In this document: positions 26,375 to 35,257 of the stretch, piece after piece | How the letters are laid out: every line of letters begins with the position of its first letter | How positions within the stretch are numbered: position 1 is the stretch's first letter | Assembly: GCA_019058445.1 (NCBI GenBank) | Contig: JAHPZA010000006.1 | Coordinates: forward strand, 124,001-188,000 | Length of the DNA stretch: 64,000 nt | Direction of reading: 5' to 3' | Source of the DNA: Promethearchaeota archaeon | GTDB lineage: Archaea > Asgardarchaeota > Lokiarchaeia > Sigyniarchaeales > SOKP01 | Position numbers and translations under genes: made by a program | Notes under the pieces: model-generated | The model's input: only the letters and a program-made list of their open reading frames with translations | Database searches by the model: none | Told to the model about the DNA's origin: nothing

Positions 26375-27016
26375 TTATCCTTTTTTGAATACGTATACTG
26401 TTGTATGCTCAAGTCCAAAAATTTTAGAACATTGAATTTCTCTACTAAACTTGAGAAGTATCATACCCATTGGAATAAATGTGTCGAGAACTTCTTCTTT
26501 TGTATAAGCTCTTGAATACATTTTTTCACCCATTATATCTACAATTGCTTCTCTATCAACATCGGCATTTTCTTCCCATGGCTCATTTAATGATAGGTAA
26601 AATAGACCTCTCTTTTTTAAGGATTGCACAATTCTCATACCTACATCTTTGAACAAGAGAGTATCAAGTAAGAGCATTGTAAAAGAGGAGAATACTCCAT
26701 TAAATTTATCTTTAAAGTCTAAATCCGTCATGGATTTTTCGATAAATTCTGCCTTTGGGACATTATTTTGAGCAATTTTTATCATCTGAGAAGAAATATC
26801 GATTCCTAATACTTTAAATCCCCTTTCTATAAACGCCTTCGCATATGGTAACCCAGTGCCAGAACCTAAATCTAAAATAAAACTCCCATTGGAGAGTTGA
26901 TTACAAAAATATTCAAAAAGAGGATTAATTTGTGCAATATTTTCCTGTTCATATATTTTAGCTACTTTATTCCAAGCATGTTTATTCAATGAAATAACAT
27001 CTGGATCTTTATTCAT
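26375..27016 (-). CDS. SAM-dependent methyltransferase, class I
   Basis: The 213-residue product has a seven-strand Rossmann methyltransferase core. Motif I is ILDLGSGTGLPYAKAFIERG, with the ribose-binding acidic residue in VLGIDISSQM, motif III near FNGVFSSFTMLLL, and a final beta hairpin (TTVYVFKKG). It belongs to the broad UbiE/small-molecule type; the substrate cannot be read from sequence. It lies 37 bases after the RNase H-like exonuclease gene on the same strand. Confidence 0.85.
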   Translation of the reverse strand: MNKDPDVISLNKHAWNKVAKIYEQENIAQINPLFEYFCNQLSNGSFILDLGSGTGLPYAKAFIERGFKVLGIDISSQMIKIAQNNVPKAEFIEKSMTDLDFKDKFNGVFSSFTMLLLDTLLFKDVGMRIVQSLKKRGLFYLSLNEPWEENADVDREAIVDIMGEKMYSRAYTKEEVLDTFIPMGMILLKFSREIQCSKIFGLEHTTVYVFKKG

Positions 27017-27053
27017 AGAAATCTTTATAATAAAATTAAAAATTTAAATTCCT

Positions 27054-28034
27054 TTATTTATTATCTAATAATTTTTGAAGGATTAATGGCATTGAATATA
27101 GATCATAGTAATTATGCTCAATGATTTCTTTTATTAAGCCCACATATCTTTCAGGGTCTTTTTTATACTTTTTATAGCACACCCCTACTAAATTACTCGG
27201 TAATTCATTACTTCTTTTCCAAGATAATAGCTCTTCTTCCATTGACGTTAGCTTATAGCTATCAAACTGCCCCCTAAATTTCCGCCGACAATTCCAATAC
27301 AAGTCTACATGGTGAAAAATGGTATTACTCTGCTGAAAAGGCTCATCATTCTCTGAAATCATAGGATTTTCATCAAAAAAATATAAGAATCGATTTGCAA
27401 TATAGGGAATGTCAAAACTTCTTCCGTTATAAGTGATAAACGTTTTAAAATGGGGAAGGATCTCACTTTGCATATATTCGCAAATAGCGATTTCCTCTTC
27501 TAAATCCCTTGCAAAATATTGATGGATTTCAAATGCATCATCCTGAAAAAATCCTAATCCCATGATAATTATGGGGCTATCATACAATCCTAAGGTTTCA
27601 ATATCAATAAATAAAAGTTCCTCAAGATCAAAACAAAATAAAACGTCTAAATCATAAACATATTTATTACAGCGGAGTTTTTTATAATCCTTACACTTAA
27701 TTAACCTTAGAACTTCTCGTGCTGCTTTGTTATATTTGAGGTGAAATAAAAGATCATTAAGTGTTTTTATTCCTCTTCTGATTAATTGTTGTTCAATGTA
27801 TTCACCAATATAATATACTGTCTTGAGGTTCCGCATCAGGTTTTTTTTTGTTCTTACTAACTTCAGATTACAGGGAAAATCATTTTCTTTCCATATAATT
27901 TTCATGAAATCTCCGGATTCAACATGAATAATTTCGTGATTAGGGAAAAGTTCTTCAACTTTTTTACCTCTATACTGTTCTACTAACCGGGTAATATCCA
28001 AGCTTTCAAAGTTATAATAGTAGTCCATTGCCAC
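27054..28034 (-). CDS. RNase H-like 3'-5' exonuclease (YprB family)
   Basis: The 326-residue product has an N-terminal part of about 140 residues with a helix-hairpin-like segment (RRGIKTLNDLLFHLKYNKAAREVL). An exonuclease domain follows: exo I acidic motif FIDIETLGLYDSP (DxE), exo II region TYNGRSFDIPYIANRF (D), and exo III EHNYYDLYSMPL (D). This matches the YprB-type RNase H-like family, predicted to trim nucleic acid with two metal ions. Target DNA or RNA is unknown. The listed start is GTG; an ATG two codons later (28028) is also possible. Confidence 0.75.
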   Translation of the reverse strand: MAMDYYYNFESLDITRLVEQYRGKKVEELFPNHEIIHVESGDFMKIIWKENDFPCNLKLVRTKKNLMRNLKTVYYIGEYIEQQLIRRGIKTLNDLLFHLKYNKAAREVLRLIKCKDYKKLRCNKYVYDLDVLFCFDLEELLFIDIETLGLYDSPIIIMGLGFFQDDAFEIHQYFARDLEEEIAICEYMQSEILPHFKTFITYNGRSFDIPYIANRFLYFFDENPMISENDEPFQQSNTIFHHVDLYWNCRRKFRGQFDSYKLTSMEEELLSWKRSNELPSNLVGVCYKKYKKDPERYVGLIKEIIEHNYYDLYSMPLILQKLLDNK

Positions 28035-28139
28035 TAATAATTAAGAAGATCTATTTAATAATTTATTCTCTGACAATTTATAATAAAACTAAAAATAAGA
28101 AATAAAAAAAAAGTTTCAGGTTAAAAAAAATTAATAATT

Positions 28140-29474
28140 CTATAGGTCGATTTTAGGAATAACGTCCTCTAATTCCCTGCGTGTGGGTTTATATTTGAAG
28201 AGTCTACGAGATTCGCTATCTTCAAGCACATAATTAGATCCTCCACCATGCAGCATACAGTACGCATCAAGCAACCCTATTGGATTGGAATATTGTCTAA
28301 TAAATCCACGTCCACCCATGGTCCTGAAACAATGTGTAGCAGCTTCAAATGCTAATTCAGTGGTTTGAATTTTTAATCCCATCGCTTGAGCTGCCATTAA
28401 TTTTGAGCCTCCAAGTTCAGGGCGCTTATCTAATTCTCTCGTATAATTTATCAAAGCTGTTAATAAAAGATTCAACTGACGTATATTAGCTGAAATTGGA
28501 AATCTAATAACTTGATATTCATGTAATCTTTGTTCAAACTGTCTTCTATGTAACGCGTATGTATGGGAATATAATAGTTTCTTCATCGCATCTCCAAGAG
28601 CTTCCGCGCCTATTACCAATCTTTCTTCAGTTAACTGATGAAATGCGATATCCAATCCATTTCCCTGAAGAAGATTTTCTCTTGGGAGCTCTACTCTGTC
28701 AAAAATTAGACGACTTACAAAAGCGTCTCTCATTCCATAAGTTCTTATTCGAGCTGATCTAAAGTTTTTTAATTGTTGGTGTTCTGTATCTACAATTACA
28801 GCACCTAATGGACCGTTATTTATTCTACCATATAAAATTATATAATCGGCGATCATTCCATTAGTAATAAAGACTTTTTTTCCTTTTGCAATTACCTTAT
28901 CATCAGTAACTTGTAAATTTAGCTCCATTCGAAAGATGTCACTCCCTGCATTGAATTCAGTCATTGCCGATGCTGCTATTGCTCCATCTTTTGCAATAGG
29001 GTTTAAAAATTTTTCTCTTTGATAGTCGTTTGCCTTATAATTTACAGGATTGCAATAAAGGGTACCTCCCGCAAGGCGTCCCATCTCAATACTCCAATTT
29101 CCAGCTATATAGCGTTCACTGTAATCAGACCATCTCCCCCCACAAAGAGCATAAGCAATAAGAGCATTTCTCGTTATTTTCCCAACTTCATATTCATTTT
29201 CATTTAATGTTGTGGAATAATAACCATTTTCGGCTAGTTTTTTCATGATTTTTATAACAATATCTCGCTTTTTGTCTTGAGTAGGCTCCTCTACGTAGTA
29301 ATTTAGTTCTTCTAATGCTCTGAGATCTTTATCAAGATTTTTCTCTATGAATTCATAAAAATCAGCCAAAAACTCTTTCTCTTTCGCATTCAAAATCGGA
29401 TTTGCTAGTAAATCTAACTCTTGAACATATTTTTGAATACTAATAGGTTCAAATTCACTCAATCTGGTATCCAT
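28140..29474 (-). CDS. Acyl-CoA dehydrogenase
   Basis: Introduces an alpha,beta double bond into acyl-CoA using FAD. Of 444 residues, the core contains AMTEFNAGSDIFRMEL (flavin/substrate strand), KKVFITNGMIADYIILYG, FDRVELPRENLL and FRTMGGRGFIRQYSNP. At the place where medium-chain enzymes carry the catalytic Glu (YEG), this protein reads LHGGGSN, so that base is missing. However, an Glu is present in LTEERLVIG, the position used as base in isovaleryl- and long-chain acyl-CoA dehydrogenases, so activity is still plausible and a branched or long substrate is hinted at. The N-terminus is longer than usual by some 60 residues. Divergent from the thiolase-fold gene that follows. Confidence 0.88.
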   Translation of the reverse strand: MDTRLSEFEPISIQKYVQELDLLANPILNAKEKEFLADFYEFIEKNLDKDLRALEELNYYVEEPTQDKKRDIVIKIMKKLAENGYYSTTLNENEYEVGKITRNALIAYALCGGRWSDYSERYIAGNWSIEMGRLAGGTLYCNPVNYKANDYQREKFLNPIAKDGAIAASAMTEFNAGSDIFRMELNLQVTDDKVIAKGKKVFITNGMIADYIILYGRINNGPLGAVIVDTEHQQLKNFRSARIRTYGMRDAFVSRLIFDRVELPRENLLQGNGLDIAFHQLTEERLVIGAEALGDAMKKLLYSHTYALHRRQFEQRLHEYQVIRFPISANIRQLNLLLTALINYTRELDKRPELGGSKLMAAQAMGLKIQTTELAFEAATHCFRTMGGRGFIRQYSNPIGLLDAYCMLHGGGSNYVLEDSESRRLFKYKPTRRELEDVIPKIDL

Positions 29475-29640
29475 ACTAACCTTTTCTCACTTAAATTAAT
29501 AAAATTTTGTTATTATACTCTATGGTAAATATAAGTTTAAAGGTAAAAAAATTTTATAATTTTATATCAATAATAATTAAACATATAGAATTTCAGCTTT
29601 AATTAGAAATGATAAATTAAAAATAGATAATGTGAAAGAT

Positions 29641-31062
29641 ATGATTAGATTTAGTGATAAGCAATTAAAAATCCCTAAATTAATGAGGCCGGTATATCTT
29701 GTTACAGCAGGTATGTCAAAATTTGATCGAGCATTTCCAGAAACTCGAACTGAAGAGCTTTGCATAGACGCTTTAACCGCAGCTTCTGATTTTGTAGGTA
29801 TGACACCAGCTGAATTAAAAAAGTACATTCATACATGCTATTATGGTCATTTCGCAGATCATTTTGGTGATCAATTGCTCGGTGAAGCTGTAATCCATGA
29901 TCGACTGGGTTTAGATCCTTTAGGGAATATAGGTGTAAAAACTGGAGGTGCTACAGGAGGTTCAGCTATGTGGGAGGCTGTAAAAGCCGTAGCTTCTGGA
30001 TATAGTGACTGTGCGCTCGCTCTTGGTTGGGAAAGGATGGATGAAGTACCCACTGATGAAGGCAACCATCTTATTTCTTGTGCCGCAGATAAAGATTGGG
30101 AAACTCCCTTAGGACACATTTATACAGGATATTACGCAGTTATGGCACAACGATACTGGAAAGTTTTTGGTAAAGAACAAGATTCTTTTAGGAAAACAAT
30201 GGCGGAAATTGCCGTAAAAAATCGTGGCTACGCTCGAATGAACCCTCATGCCCATGGGCCAATGAAAATTACTGTAGAGGATGTCACTAACTCCCCTATA
30301 GTGGCTTATCCTCTTCGGGTTTTAGACTGTTGTTTAATGAGTGTGGGATCCGCATGTGGTGTGGTGTGTGATGAAAAAACGGCATATGAAATTACGGATA
30401 AACCTCTAAGAATATATATTGCTGCGGGAAGTCATACGTTAAGAGTAGCAGATCGACGGGATATGACAATACCCCTTTTACCAAACGAAACTCCGGGGCA
30501 GTATGACGACATAGGAAAGAAATTTCCAGGTGGTGATCGATATCCTGGTTTTTCTAGCTTTTTGGCCGCACGTGTAGCCGCATATTACGCATATCACATG
30601 TCAGGTGTAGTCGATCCTTCTGAAGATCTCGATGTTGTGGAGTTACATGATGCGTTTACGATTAGTGATATCCAAACCTACGAGGATATCGGAATTCGCC
30701 CTTATGGAGAGGGAAGAGACTATATTGAGTCAGGAGATGCATATGTAATAAATCCACTTACGAAGAAACCTGGAAAACTACCAAGTAATCCATGTGGAGG
30801 ATTAATTGGTTGCATGCACGCCGTAGGGGCAACAGGACTTATGCAGATTGCTGAAATAGGGTATCATATTTGGAATCGATGGGATGAGATTCATGAGCCA
30901 GAAGAAAAATGGAAAGCCTTCGGACGAGAAAAACCAAAAGATTGGACGAGCCTTCAAGTAAAGGGAGCTAAACGCGGTTTGGCAATAAGTCATGCGGGGG
31001 TAGGTTCCCATGTAACTTGTACAATTTTAATGGATCCAAATAAATTAATAAAGGAGGATTAA
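29641..31062 (+). CDS. Thiolase-fold protein lacking the nucleophilic Cys (Gly type, cluster A)
   Basis: About 473 residues of thiolase superfamily sequence. Aligning without gaps to a classical thiolase block, CGSG corresponds to GATG here (in KTGGATGGSAMW), so the acylated Cys is Gly. The GHP-like region is GCMHAVGATG, with His kept. The C-terminus reads SHAGVGSHVTC. So it cannot use normal thiolase chemistry; related Cys-less thiolase-fold proteins of steroid degradation (Ltp2 type) are retro-aldolases working with DUF35 partners. I prefer ATG 29641, preceded by GTGA with five bases between, over the track's GTG. Its stop is 3 bases from the DUF35 partner start, with a GGAGG site overlapping its end, so the two are translationally coupled. 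Substrate unknown. Confidence 0.8.
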   Translation: MIRFSDKQLKIPKLMRPVYLVTAGMSKFDRAFPETRTEELCIDALTAASDFVGMTPAELKKYIHTCYYGHFADHFGDQLLGEAVIHDRLGLDPLGNIGVKTGGATGGSAMWEAVKAVASGYSDCALALGWERMDEVPTDEGNHLISCAADKDWETPLGHIYTGYYAVMAQRYWKVFGKEQDSFRKTMAEIAVKNRGYARMNPHAHGPMKITVEDVTNSPIVAYPLRVLDCCLMSVGSACGVVCDEKTAYEITDKPLRIYIAAGSHTLRVADRRDMTIPLLPNETPGQYDDIGKKFPGGDRYPGFSSFLAARVAAYYAYHMSGVVDPSEDLDVVELHDAFTISDIQTYEDIGIRPYGEGRDYIESGDAYVINPLTKKPGKLPSNPCGGLIGCMHAVGATGLMQIAEIGYHIWNRWDEIHEPEEKWKAFGREKPKDWTSLQVKGAKRGLAISHAGVGSHVTCTILMDPNKLIKED

Positions 31063-31065
31063 AAA

Positions 31066-31668
31066 ATGCCTAAAACAAATGAGGAAAAAGGTTTTGTTGA
31101 TATAATTAACGGGAGATATAAACCCAATGGAAAATTTCACATAATTGAAGCGAATCAACCAATATTTAATAAAGATACTGGAAAATTGGCTGGAGTGACG
31201 AACCCTAGAGACATGACCTACATCCATTCGTATGGAGGAGAGGCAATTTTCTTTGAATCGCTTGGAAAAGGAAAACTTATGGCAACTCGATGTGACAACG
31301 ATAAGTGTGAAGCAAAGGGTTCTATATTTGAACCTTTTAGAATTTTTTGTCCAGATTGCTTAAGAAAAGCTACTGTAGTCGATATCACAGAAAAGGCTCA
31401 ACAAATGGCAAAAATTCATTCCTTCATAATAACTCATCGTTCAGGCGCCTTTAATACTCTTCCAAAACCGATTAAATTTATCAACGTAGAATTCGATGAG
31501 GAAGTAGTTACTATTTTGATGAGCGTATTGTCAGTTGGTGAGCCAGAAATTGGGAAAAGAGTTGTCCCGATCTTTCGAACTAAAGATCCGACATATACTA
31601 TTATGGATCTTATGTTTGTGGTAGAAGGAACACCTGAATCGGATTTACCAGAAGGATTTACTTATTAA
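31066..31668 (+). CDS. DUF35 (zinc ribbon plus OB-fold) acyl-CoA-binding partner, long form
   Basis: The 200-residue partner of the preceding thiolase-fold protein. A zinc ribbon lies at about 77-103 (RCDNDKCEAKGS ... FCPDC) followed by an OB-fold (AKIHSFIITHRSGAF, IKFINVEFDEE). DUF35 proteins bind CoA esters and position them in thiolase-type or aldolase complexes. It has about 45 extra N-terminal residues compared with the other five DUF35 proteins here, and is the most divergent. GGAGG nine bases before the ATG, overlapping the upstream gene, shows coupling. Confidence 0.75.
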   Translation: MPKTNEEKGFVDIINGRYKPNGKFHIIEANQPIFNKDTGKLAGVTNPRDMTYIHSYGGEAIFFESLGKGKLMATRCDNDKCEAKGSIFEPFRIFCPDCLRKATVVDITEKAQQMAKIHSFIITHRSGAFNTLPKPIKFINVEFDEEVVTILMSVLSVGEPEIGKRVVPIFRTKDPTYTIMDLMFVVEGTPESDLPEGFTY

Positions 31669-31776
31669 TTTCCAATATTTTTACTATCCATATTTTATTT
31701 TTTTTTAATTTTTTTAAATTAGTTTGTTCAATATAACCATTTTAATTAAATTTTTCAATAAAAATGAATATCATTT

Positions 31777-31807
31777 AATAGGTTTCGGTGATCCACATCG
31801 ATCTATT
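31777..31807. other. Short imperfect hairpin in a 3' region
   Basis: In an A/T desert, AATAG and CTATT flank an inner stem CGGTG/CATCG (one G-T pair) around loop ATCCA. It is unusually GC-containing for its surroundings and could be an RNA hairpin at the end of the thiolase-DUF35 message or of the convergent BKACE transcript. No known RNA family is recognised. Confidence 0.25.
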
Positions 31808-31867
31808 AATCTTGTTAATTTCAAGATCTTTAATTCAATTTAAAAAAAAAAAGAAATAAAATAAATT

Positions 31868-32764
31868 TTATAATATAACAGAGCCTTCTTTTAAGTGAAA
31901 AATTTTACGTGCCTCATCAGGAGTAGCTGGCTCACGTCCAGCAATTCTAGCTACCTTTGCTGCCCATTCTACTTGTTCATAAGATCCCTTTGCTAACCCT
32001 CCATCAATGATTCGTGTATTATCCTCTAAACCTACCCTAATGTGTCCTCCCATAGGTGCGGCACACATAGCTGCGCGAAATTGATCTTTAGCTACCCCAC
32101 ACACACTCCATGTAGAGTTTGGAGGCATTAAATTAAGAAGGCTTGCGAGATTTTGGTAAGAAAATGGTACCCCTCCAAGAACCCCCCATACTAATTGAAA
32201 ATGAAGTGGCTGGGCAAAAAGGCCTTCTTGCCTGTTTAAAAATACCATATTATACATGCCGCCATAATCATACACTTCCATCTCAGGCTTCGTTCCAGCC
32301 TTTTTCATTTCTTTTGCAAACTTTTCAACCATTCGAAAATTATTAACGAAGACATTGGTATTACCCATGGTTACTTTTCCTTTTCTATGGTCGCCAACAC
32401 TGAAATTCATTGAATTGGTATTTAAGGATGCCAATGGGGGCTGAAATCTTTTAACAGGCGCGATTCTCTCTTTTTCTGTTGCTACCGCACTTATTGCGGA
32501 ACTTAGATTTATTATTATATCAGGAGCCTTTTCCTTAATAGCTACTAATACAGCTCTAATTTGTTCCAAATCGGCAGTAGGATTACCTTTTTCGGGATCT
32601 CTGGCATGGATATGCACAATTGCCGCACCTGCCTCATAGCATTTTTTCGCCTCTTCTCCAAATTCTTCAGGAGTATAAGGTACATTAGGATTTTGGGCTT
32701 TAACAGTAACAGCTCCTGCGAGTGCAGCGCTAATTACTAATTTATTCGATAAATCTTCAGACAT
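31868..32764 (-). CDS. Beta-keto acid cleavage enzyme (BKACE, Kce-like), copy 1
   Basis: Family knowledge: BKACE enzymes are TIM barrels that take a beta-keto acid plus acetyl-CoA to a CoA ester plus acetoacetate, with a bound divalent metal. The founding member acts on 3-keto-5-aminohexanoate in lysine fermentation. Seen: the metal HxH in AAIVHIHARDPEKG, INLSSAIS, SFQYN-type strands and GGHIRVGLEDN, whose Glu completes the metal site. The 298 residues are standard. Very similar to the next gene on the same strand, 165 bases away, so a tandem duplication. Which beta-keto acid is used cannot be told; the neighbours suggest CoA-linked breakdown of a branched or amino-derived acid. Confidence 0.88.
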   Translation of the reverse strand: MSEDLSNKLVISAALAGAVTVKAQNPNVPYTPEEFGEEAKKCYEAGAAIVHIHARDPEKGNPTADLEQIRAVLVAIKEKAPDIIINLSSAISAVATEKERIAPVKRFQPPLASLNTNSMNFSVGDHRKGKVTMGNTNVFVNNFRMVEKFAKEMKKAGTKPEMEVYDYGGMYNMVFLNRQEGLFAQPLHFQLVWGVLGGVPFSYQNLASLLNLMPPNSTWSVCGVAKDQFRAAMCAAPMGGHIRVGLEDNTRIIDGGLAKGSYEQVEWAAKVARIAGREPATPDEARKIFHLKEGSVIL

Positions 32765-32929
32765 TTTTAATCTCTAACCTCAATAATAGTATTTTAATTT
32801 TATATTTAATGAGTAAAATAAAGTTTGGATAAATTAAAACACTACATATTTTAGGTTTTAAACCTATATTCAAAATAAAATGAATATAAAGAATAAAAAT
32901 AAGAAATTTAAGAAATAAATAAAAAAAAA

Positions 32930-33817
32930 TTAGATATTAATAGTACCTTCTTTTAGGCCTAACATTTTACGAGTTTCGTCTGGCGTCGCGGGTTCCCTGC
33001 CTGCTAATTCTGCCACTTTTACGGCCCATTCGACTTGCTCCCAAGAACCTTTTGCCAATTCACCTTTTATATTTCGAATATTATCCTCTAATCCAACTCG
33101 AATGTGTCCTCCTAAAGCTGCTGCACATAATCCCGCCTCAAATTGTTGATGAGCAACTCCACAGACTGACCACGTAGCATCTGGAGGTTTATGATTTAAA
33201 AAATATTGTAGAGTATTAATCGTAAATGGCAGACCACCCAAAACGCCAAAGACGAACTGGAAATGAAGAGGTTCCACTAGAATTTTCTTCATCTGTAGAA
33301 AGGCAATATTTTGCAGCCCTCCTGCGTCGTAAATTTCTATTTCTGGTTTGGTACCAGCTTTCTTCATCGCTTTGGCAAGACGGCCGATAAGTCGAAATGT
33401 ATTACTAAAAATCGTCTCGACTACAACATCACCCGTTTTCCAATTTCCAACTCCAAAATTCATTGAGGCTGAATTTAATGAAGCCAGCTCAGGTCCAAAC
33501 TCCTTAATAGGAGCGATTCGTTCCTTATCCGTAGCATTAATACTAATCGCAGAACTTAGGTTTATTAAAATTTCGGGACACTCTTCTTTTATAGCCTTTA
33601 AAATCGATCTATAAAATTTGAGCTCAGGAGTTGCCACCTGAGTTTCAGGATCTCTCATATGAAGGTGTACGATAGCTGCTCCTGCTTCATAGCATTTTTT
33701 GCATTCTGCAGCATACTCTTCAGGTGTGATGGGGATCGCGGGATTCTGTTCCTTCCTGGTCACCGCTCCGCACAATGCTGCTGATATTATACATTTATTG
33801 GATAAATCTTCAGACAT
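32930..33817 (-). CDS. Beta-keto acid cleavage enzyme (BKACE, Kce-like), copy 2
   Basis: The 295-residue paralogue of the neighbouring BKACE shares the start (MSEDLSNK), the metal motif AAIVHLHMRD, INLSSAISINATDKERIAP, and the closing GGHIRVGLEDNIRN. Differences concentrate in the mid region (ETIFSNTFRLIGRLAK versus NVFVNNFRMVEKFAK) and around the substrate loop (NHKPPDATWSVCGV versus NLMPPNSTWSVCGV), so the two may accept different keto acids or form a heteromer. Divergent from thiolase cluster B. Confidence 0.88.
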   Translation of the reverse strand: MSEDLSNKCIISAALCGAVTRKEQNPAIPITPEEYAAECKKCYEAGAAIVHLHMRDPETQVATPELKFYRSILKAIKEECPEILINLSSAISINATDKERIAPIKEFGPELASLNSASMNFGVGNWKTGDVVVETIFSNTFRLIGRLAKAMKKAGTKPEIEIYDAGGLQNIAFLQMKKILVEPLHFQFVFGVLGGLPFTINTLQYFLNHKPPDATWSVCGVAHQQFEAGLCAAALGGHIRVGLEDNIRNIKGELAKGSWEQVEWAVKVAELAGREPATPDETRKMLGLKEGTINI

Positions 33818-34113
33818 TTAATTTTCTCACTTTTTTAAAATTTTATAATTTTAAGGATTAATTAATTGATTAAAATATTGGTTTTTTCATATTTAAACTT
33901 TAAAAATAGACTGAGTTTTATTGGAAATTTATGTTAATTAGAATTTAACTGAGAACTTTATAACAAACAAATCAAATTCTTAAATTATAAGCGCAAATTG
34001 AATTTTCTAAGAAGTCTTTTGAATAAAAACTTTAATATGAAAAAAAATCATATCTAACATATCAATATTCTTTATAAAATAAATTTAAAATTAAAATATA
34101 AGAGATTAAAATT

Positions 34114-35253
34114 ATGAAAGTAGCAATTGTGGGAGTAGCCCAGACCAAATATGAGAGCAACAAAATCGATCAAACCTATATGGAGCTCACGTTTGAAGTT
34201 GTGAAGAAGCTTCACAATCAATTAGGAATAACAAACGATGACGTGGGTTCGGTAATCACTGGCTCTAACGATTTCACAGATGGTAGAACAATCGCTAATA
34301 TGGCAGTACAAGATGGTGTAGGATCCGTTCGCAAGTCGGAATCGAGAGTTTCGGGAGATGGAGCTTTTGCGTACGTTTACGCTGCTATGAGAGTTTTATC
34401 TCAGGAGTACGATACAGTTTTGGTAGTTTCGCATTCCAAGTGCTCCGAAGGGGATCAGTGCCTTATTAATAACTCAATTTTCGATCCCTTCTATCAGCGA
34501 CATTTGGGTTTGGACCAAATCTCTTCTGCTGGGTTGATGGCAAATATGTATATGAGTAAATATGGTATAACGGAAGAACAAGCGGCAAAGGTGGTAGTTA
34601 AAAACAGAAAAAATGCTTTTAACAATCCTTACGCTCATATACAGAAAGAGATAACTGTTGATGATGTTCTTAAATCGCCCATGTTAGCTTATCCATTAAA
34701 AGAATTAGATCTGCCTCCATATAGCGATGGTGCAGTAGCAATGCTCCTTGCTAATGAGGAAACCGCAAAAAAATTAACAGACACACCAGTATGGTTGAGG
34801 GGATACGCTAATTGTACTGACGCGTATTATCTAGGGAATAGAAACATGACGGATTTAATTGCATTAGAATTAGCAGCAAAGGAGGCCTACAAAATGGCGG
34901 GTATTAGCGATCCTATAAAAGATATAGATGTAGCTGAAGTGTCAGAAAATTTTAGTGCACACGAGCTTATGATTTACGAAGCCTTAGGTTTTTGCGGAAA
35001 GGGAGAAGGTGGAAAGTTTATTGATAGTGGAGAAACCCAAATGGGAGGAAAAATTCCCGTAAATCCTTCTGGAGGAGTATTATCAAGCAATGTGGCTATG
35101 GCAAATGGGTTAATTCGTGTAGCGGAGGTTGCTGAACAGTTAACGGGCAAAGCAGGAAAACGTCAAATACCTGATGCAAAAACAGGATTGGCATATGGGA
35201 TGAATGGAATATGTTCTCAAGGAAATTGCGTGTTAATTTTTGGAGGTGATTAA
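34114..35253 (+). CDS. Divergent thiolase-fold subunit (Ser type, cluster B)
   Basis: The 379-residue thiolase superfamily protein begins KVAIVGVAQTKYES. At the classical nucleophile block it reads VSGDGAFA, aligning Ser where thiolases have Cys (VCGSG). The GHPxGA histidine region is SSNVAMANG, so the His is also gone. These changes suggest that it is a structural or substrate-shaping subunit. It overlaps in gene order with a Gly-type partner that starts 5 bases after its stop, and two DUF35 genes follow. The gene has a TATA-like TTTATAAAAT about 35 bases upstream. It closely parallels the gene at 57467-58606 in cluster C. Confidence 0.78.
   Translation: MKVAIVGVAQTKYESNKIDQTYMELTFEVVKKLHNQLGITNDDVGSVITGSNDFTDGRTIANMAVQDGVGSVRKSESRVSGDGAFAYVYAAMRVLSQEYDTVLVVSHSKCSEGDQCLINNSIFDPFYQRHLGLDQISSAGLMANMYMSKYGITEEQAAKVVVKNRKNAFNNPYAHIQKEITVDDVLKSPMLAYPLKELDLPPYSDGAVAMLLANEETAKKLTDTPVWLRGYANCTDAYYLGNRNMTDLIALELAAKEAYKMAGISDPIKDIDVAEVSENFSAHELMIYEALGFCGKGEGGKFIDSGETQMGGKIPVNPSGGVLSSNVAMANGLIRVAEVAEQLTGKAGKRQIPDAKTGLAYGMNGICSQGNCVLIFGGD
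35242..35249 (+). promoter_or_regulatory. Strong ribosome binding site fixing the 35258 start
   Basis: GGAGGTGA, a full match to the archaeal anti-Shine-Dalgarno, sits eight bases before ATG 35258 and inside the last codons of the upstream thiolase-fold gene. The ORF track start (TTG 35240) overlaps this site and is therefore unlikely. Confidence 0.75.
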
Positions 35254-35257
35254 AAAA

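Noticed and set aside
26159-26515. Plus-strand ORF of 118 codons
   Set aside because: Overlaps the methyltransferase end antisense, has no ribosome site and no motif; likely chance.
24247-28034. Antiviral defence island around the SIR2-TPR gene
   Set aside because: The methyltransferase and YprB-like exonuclease are common housekeeping types, and no nuclease, sensor or mobile marker accompanies them.
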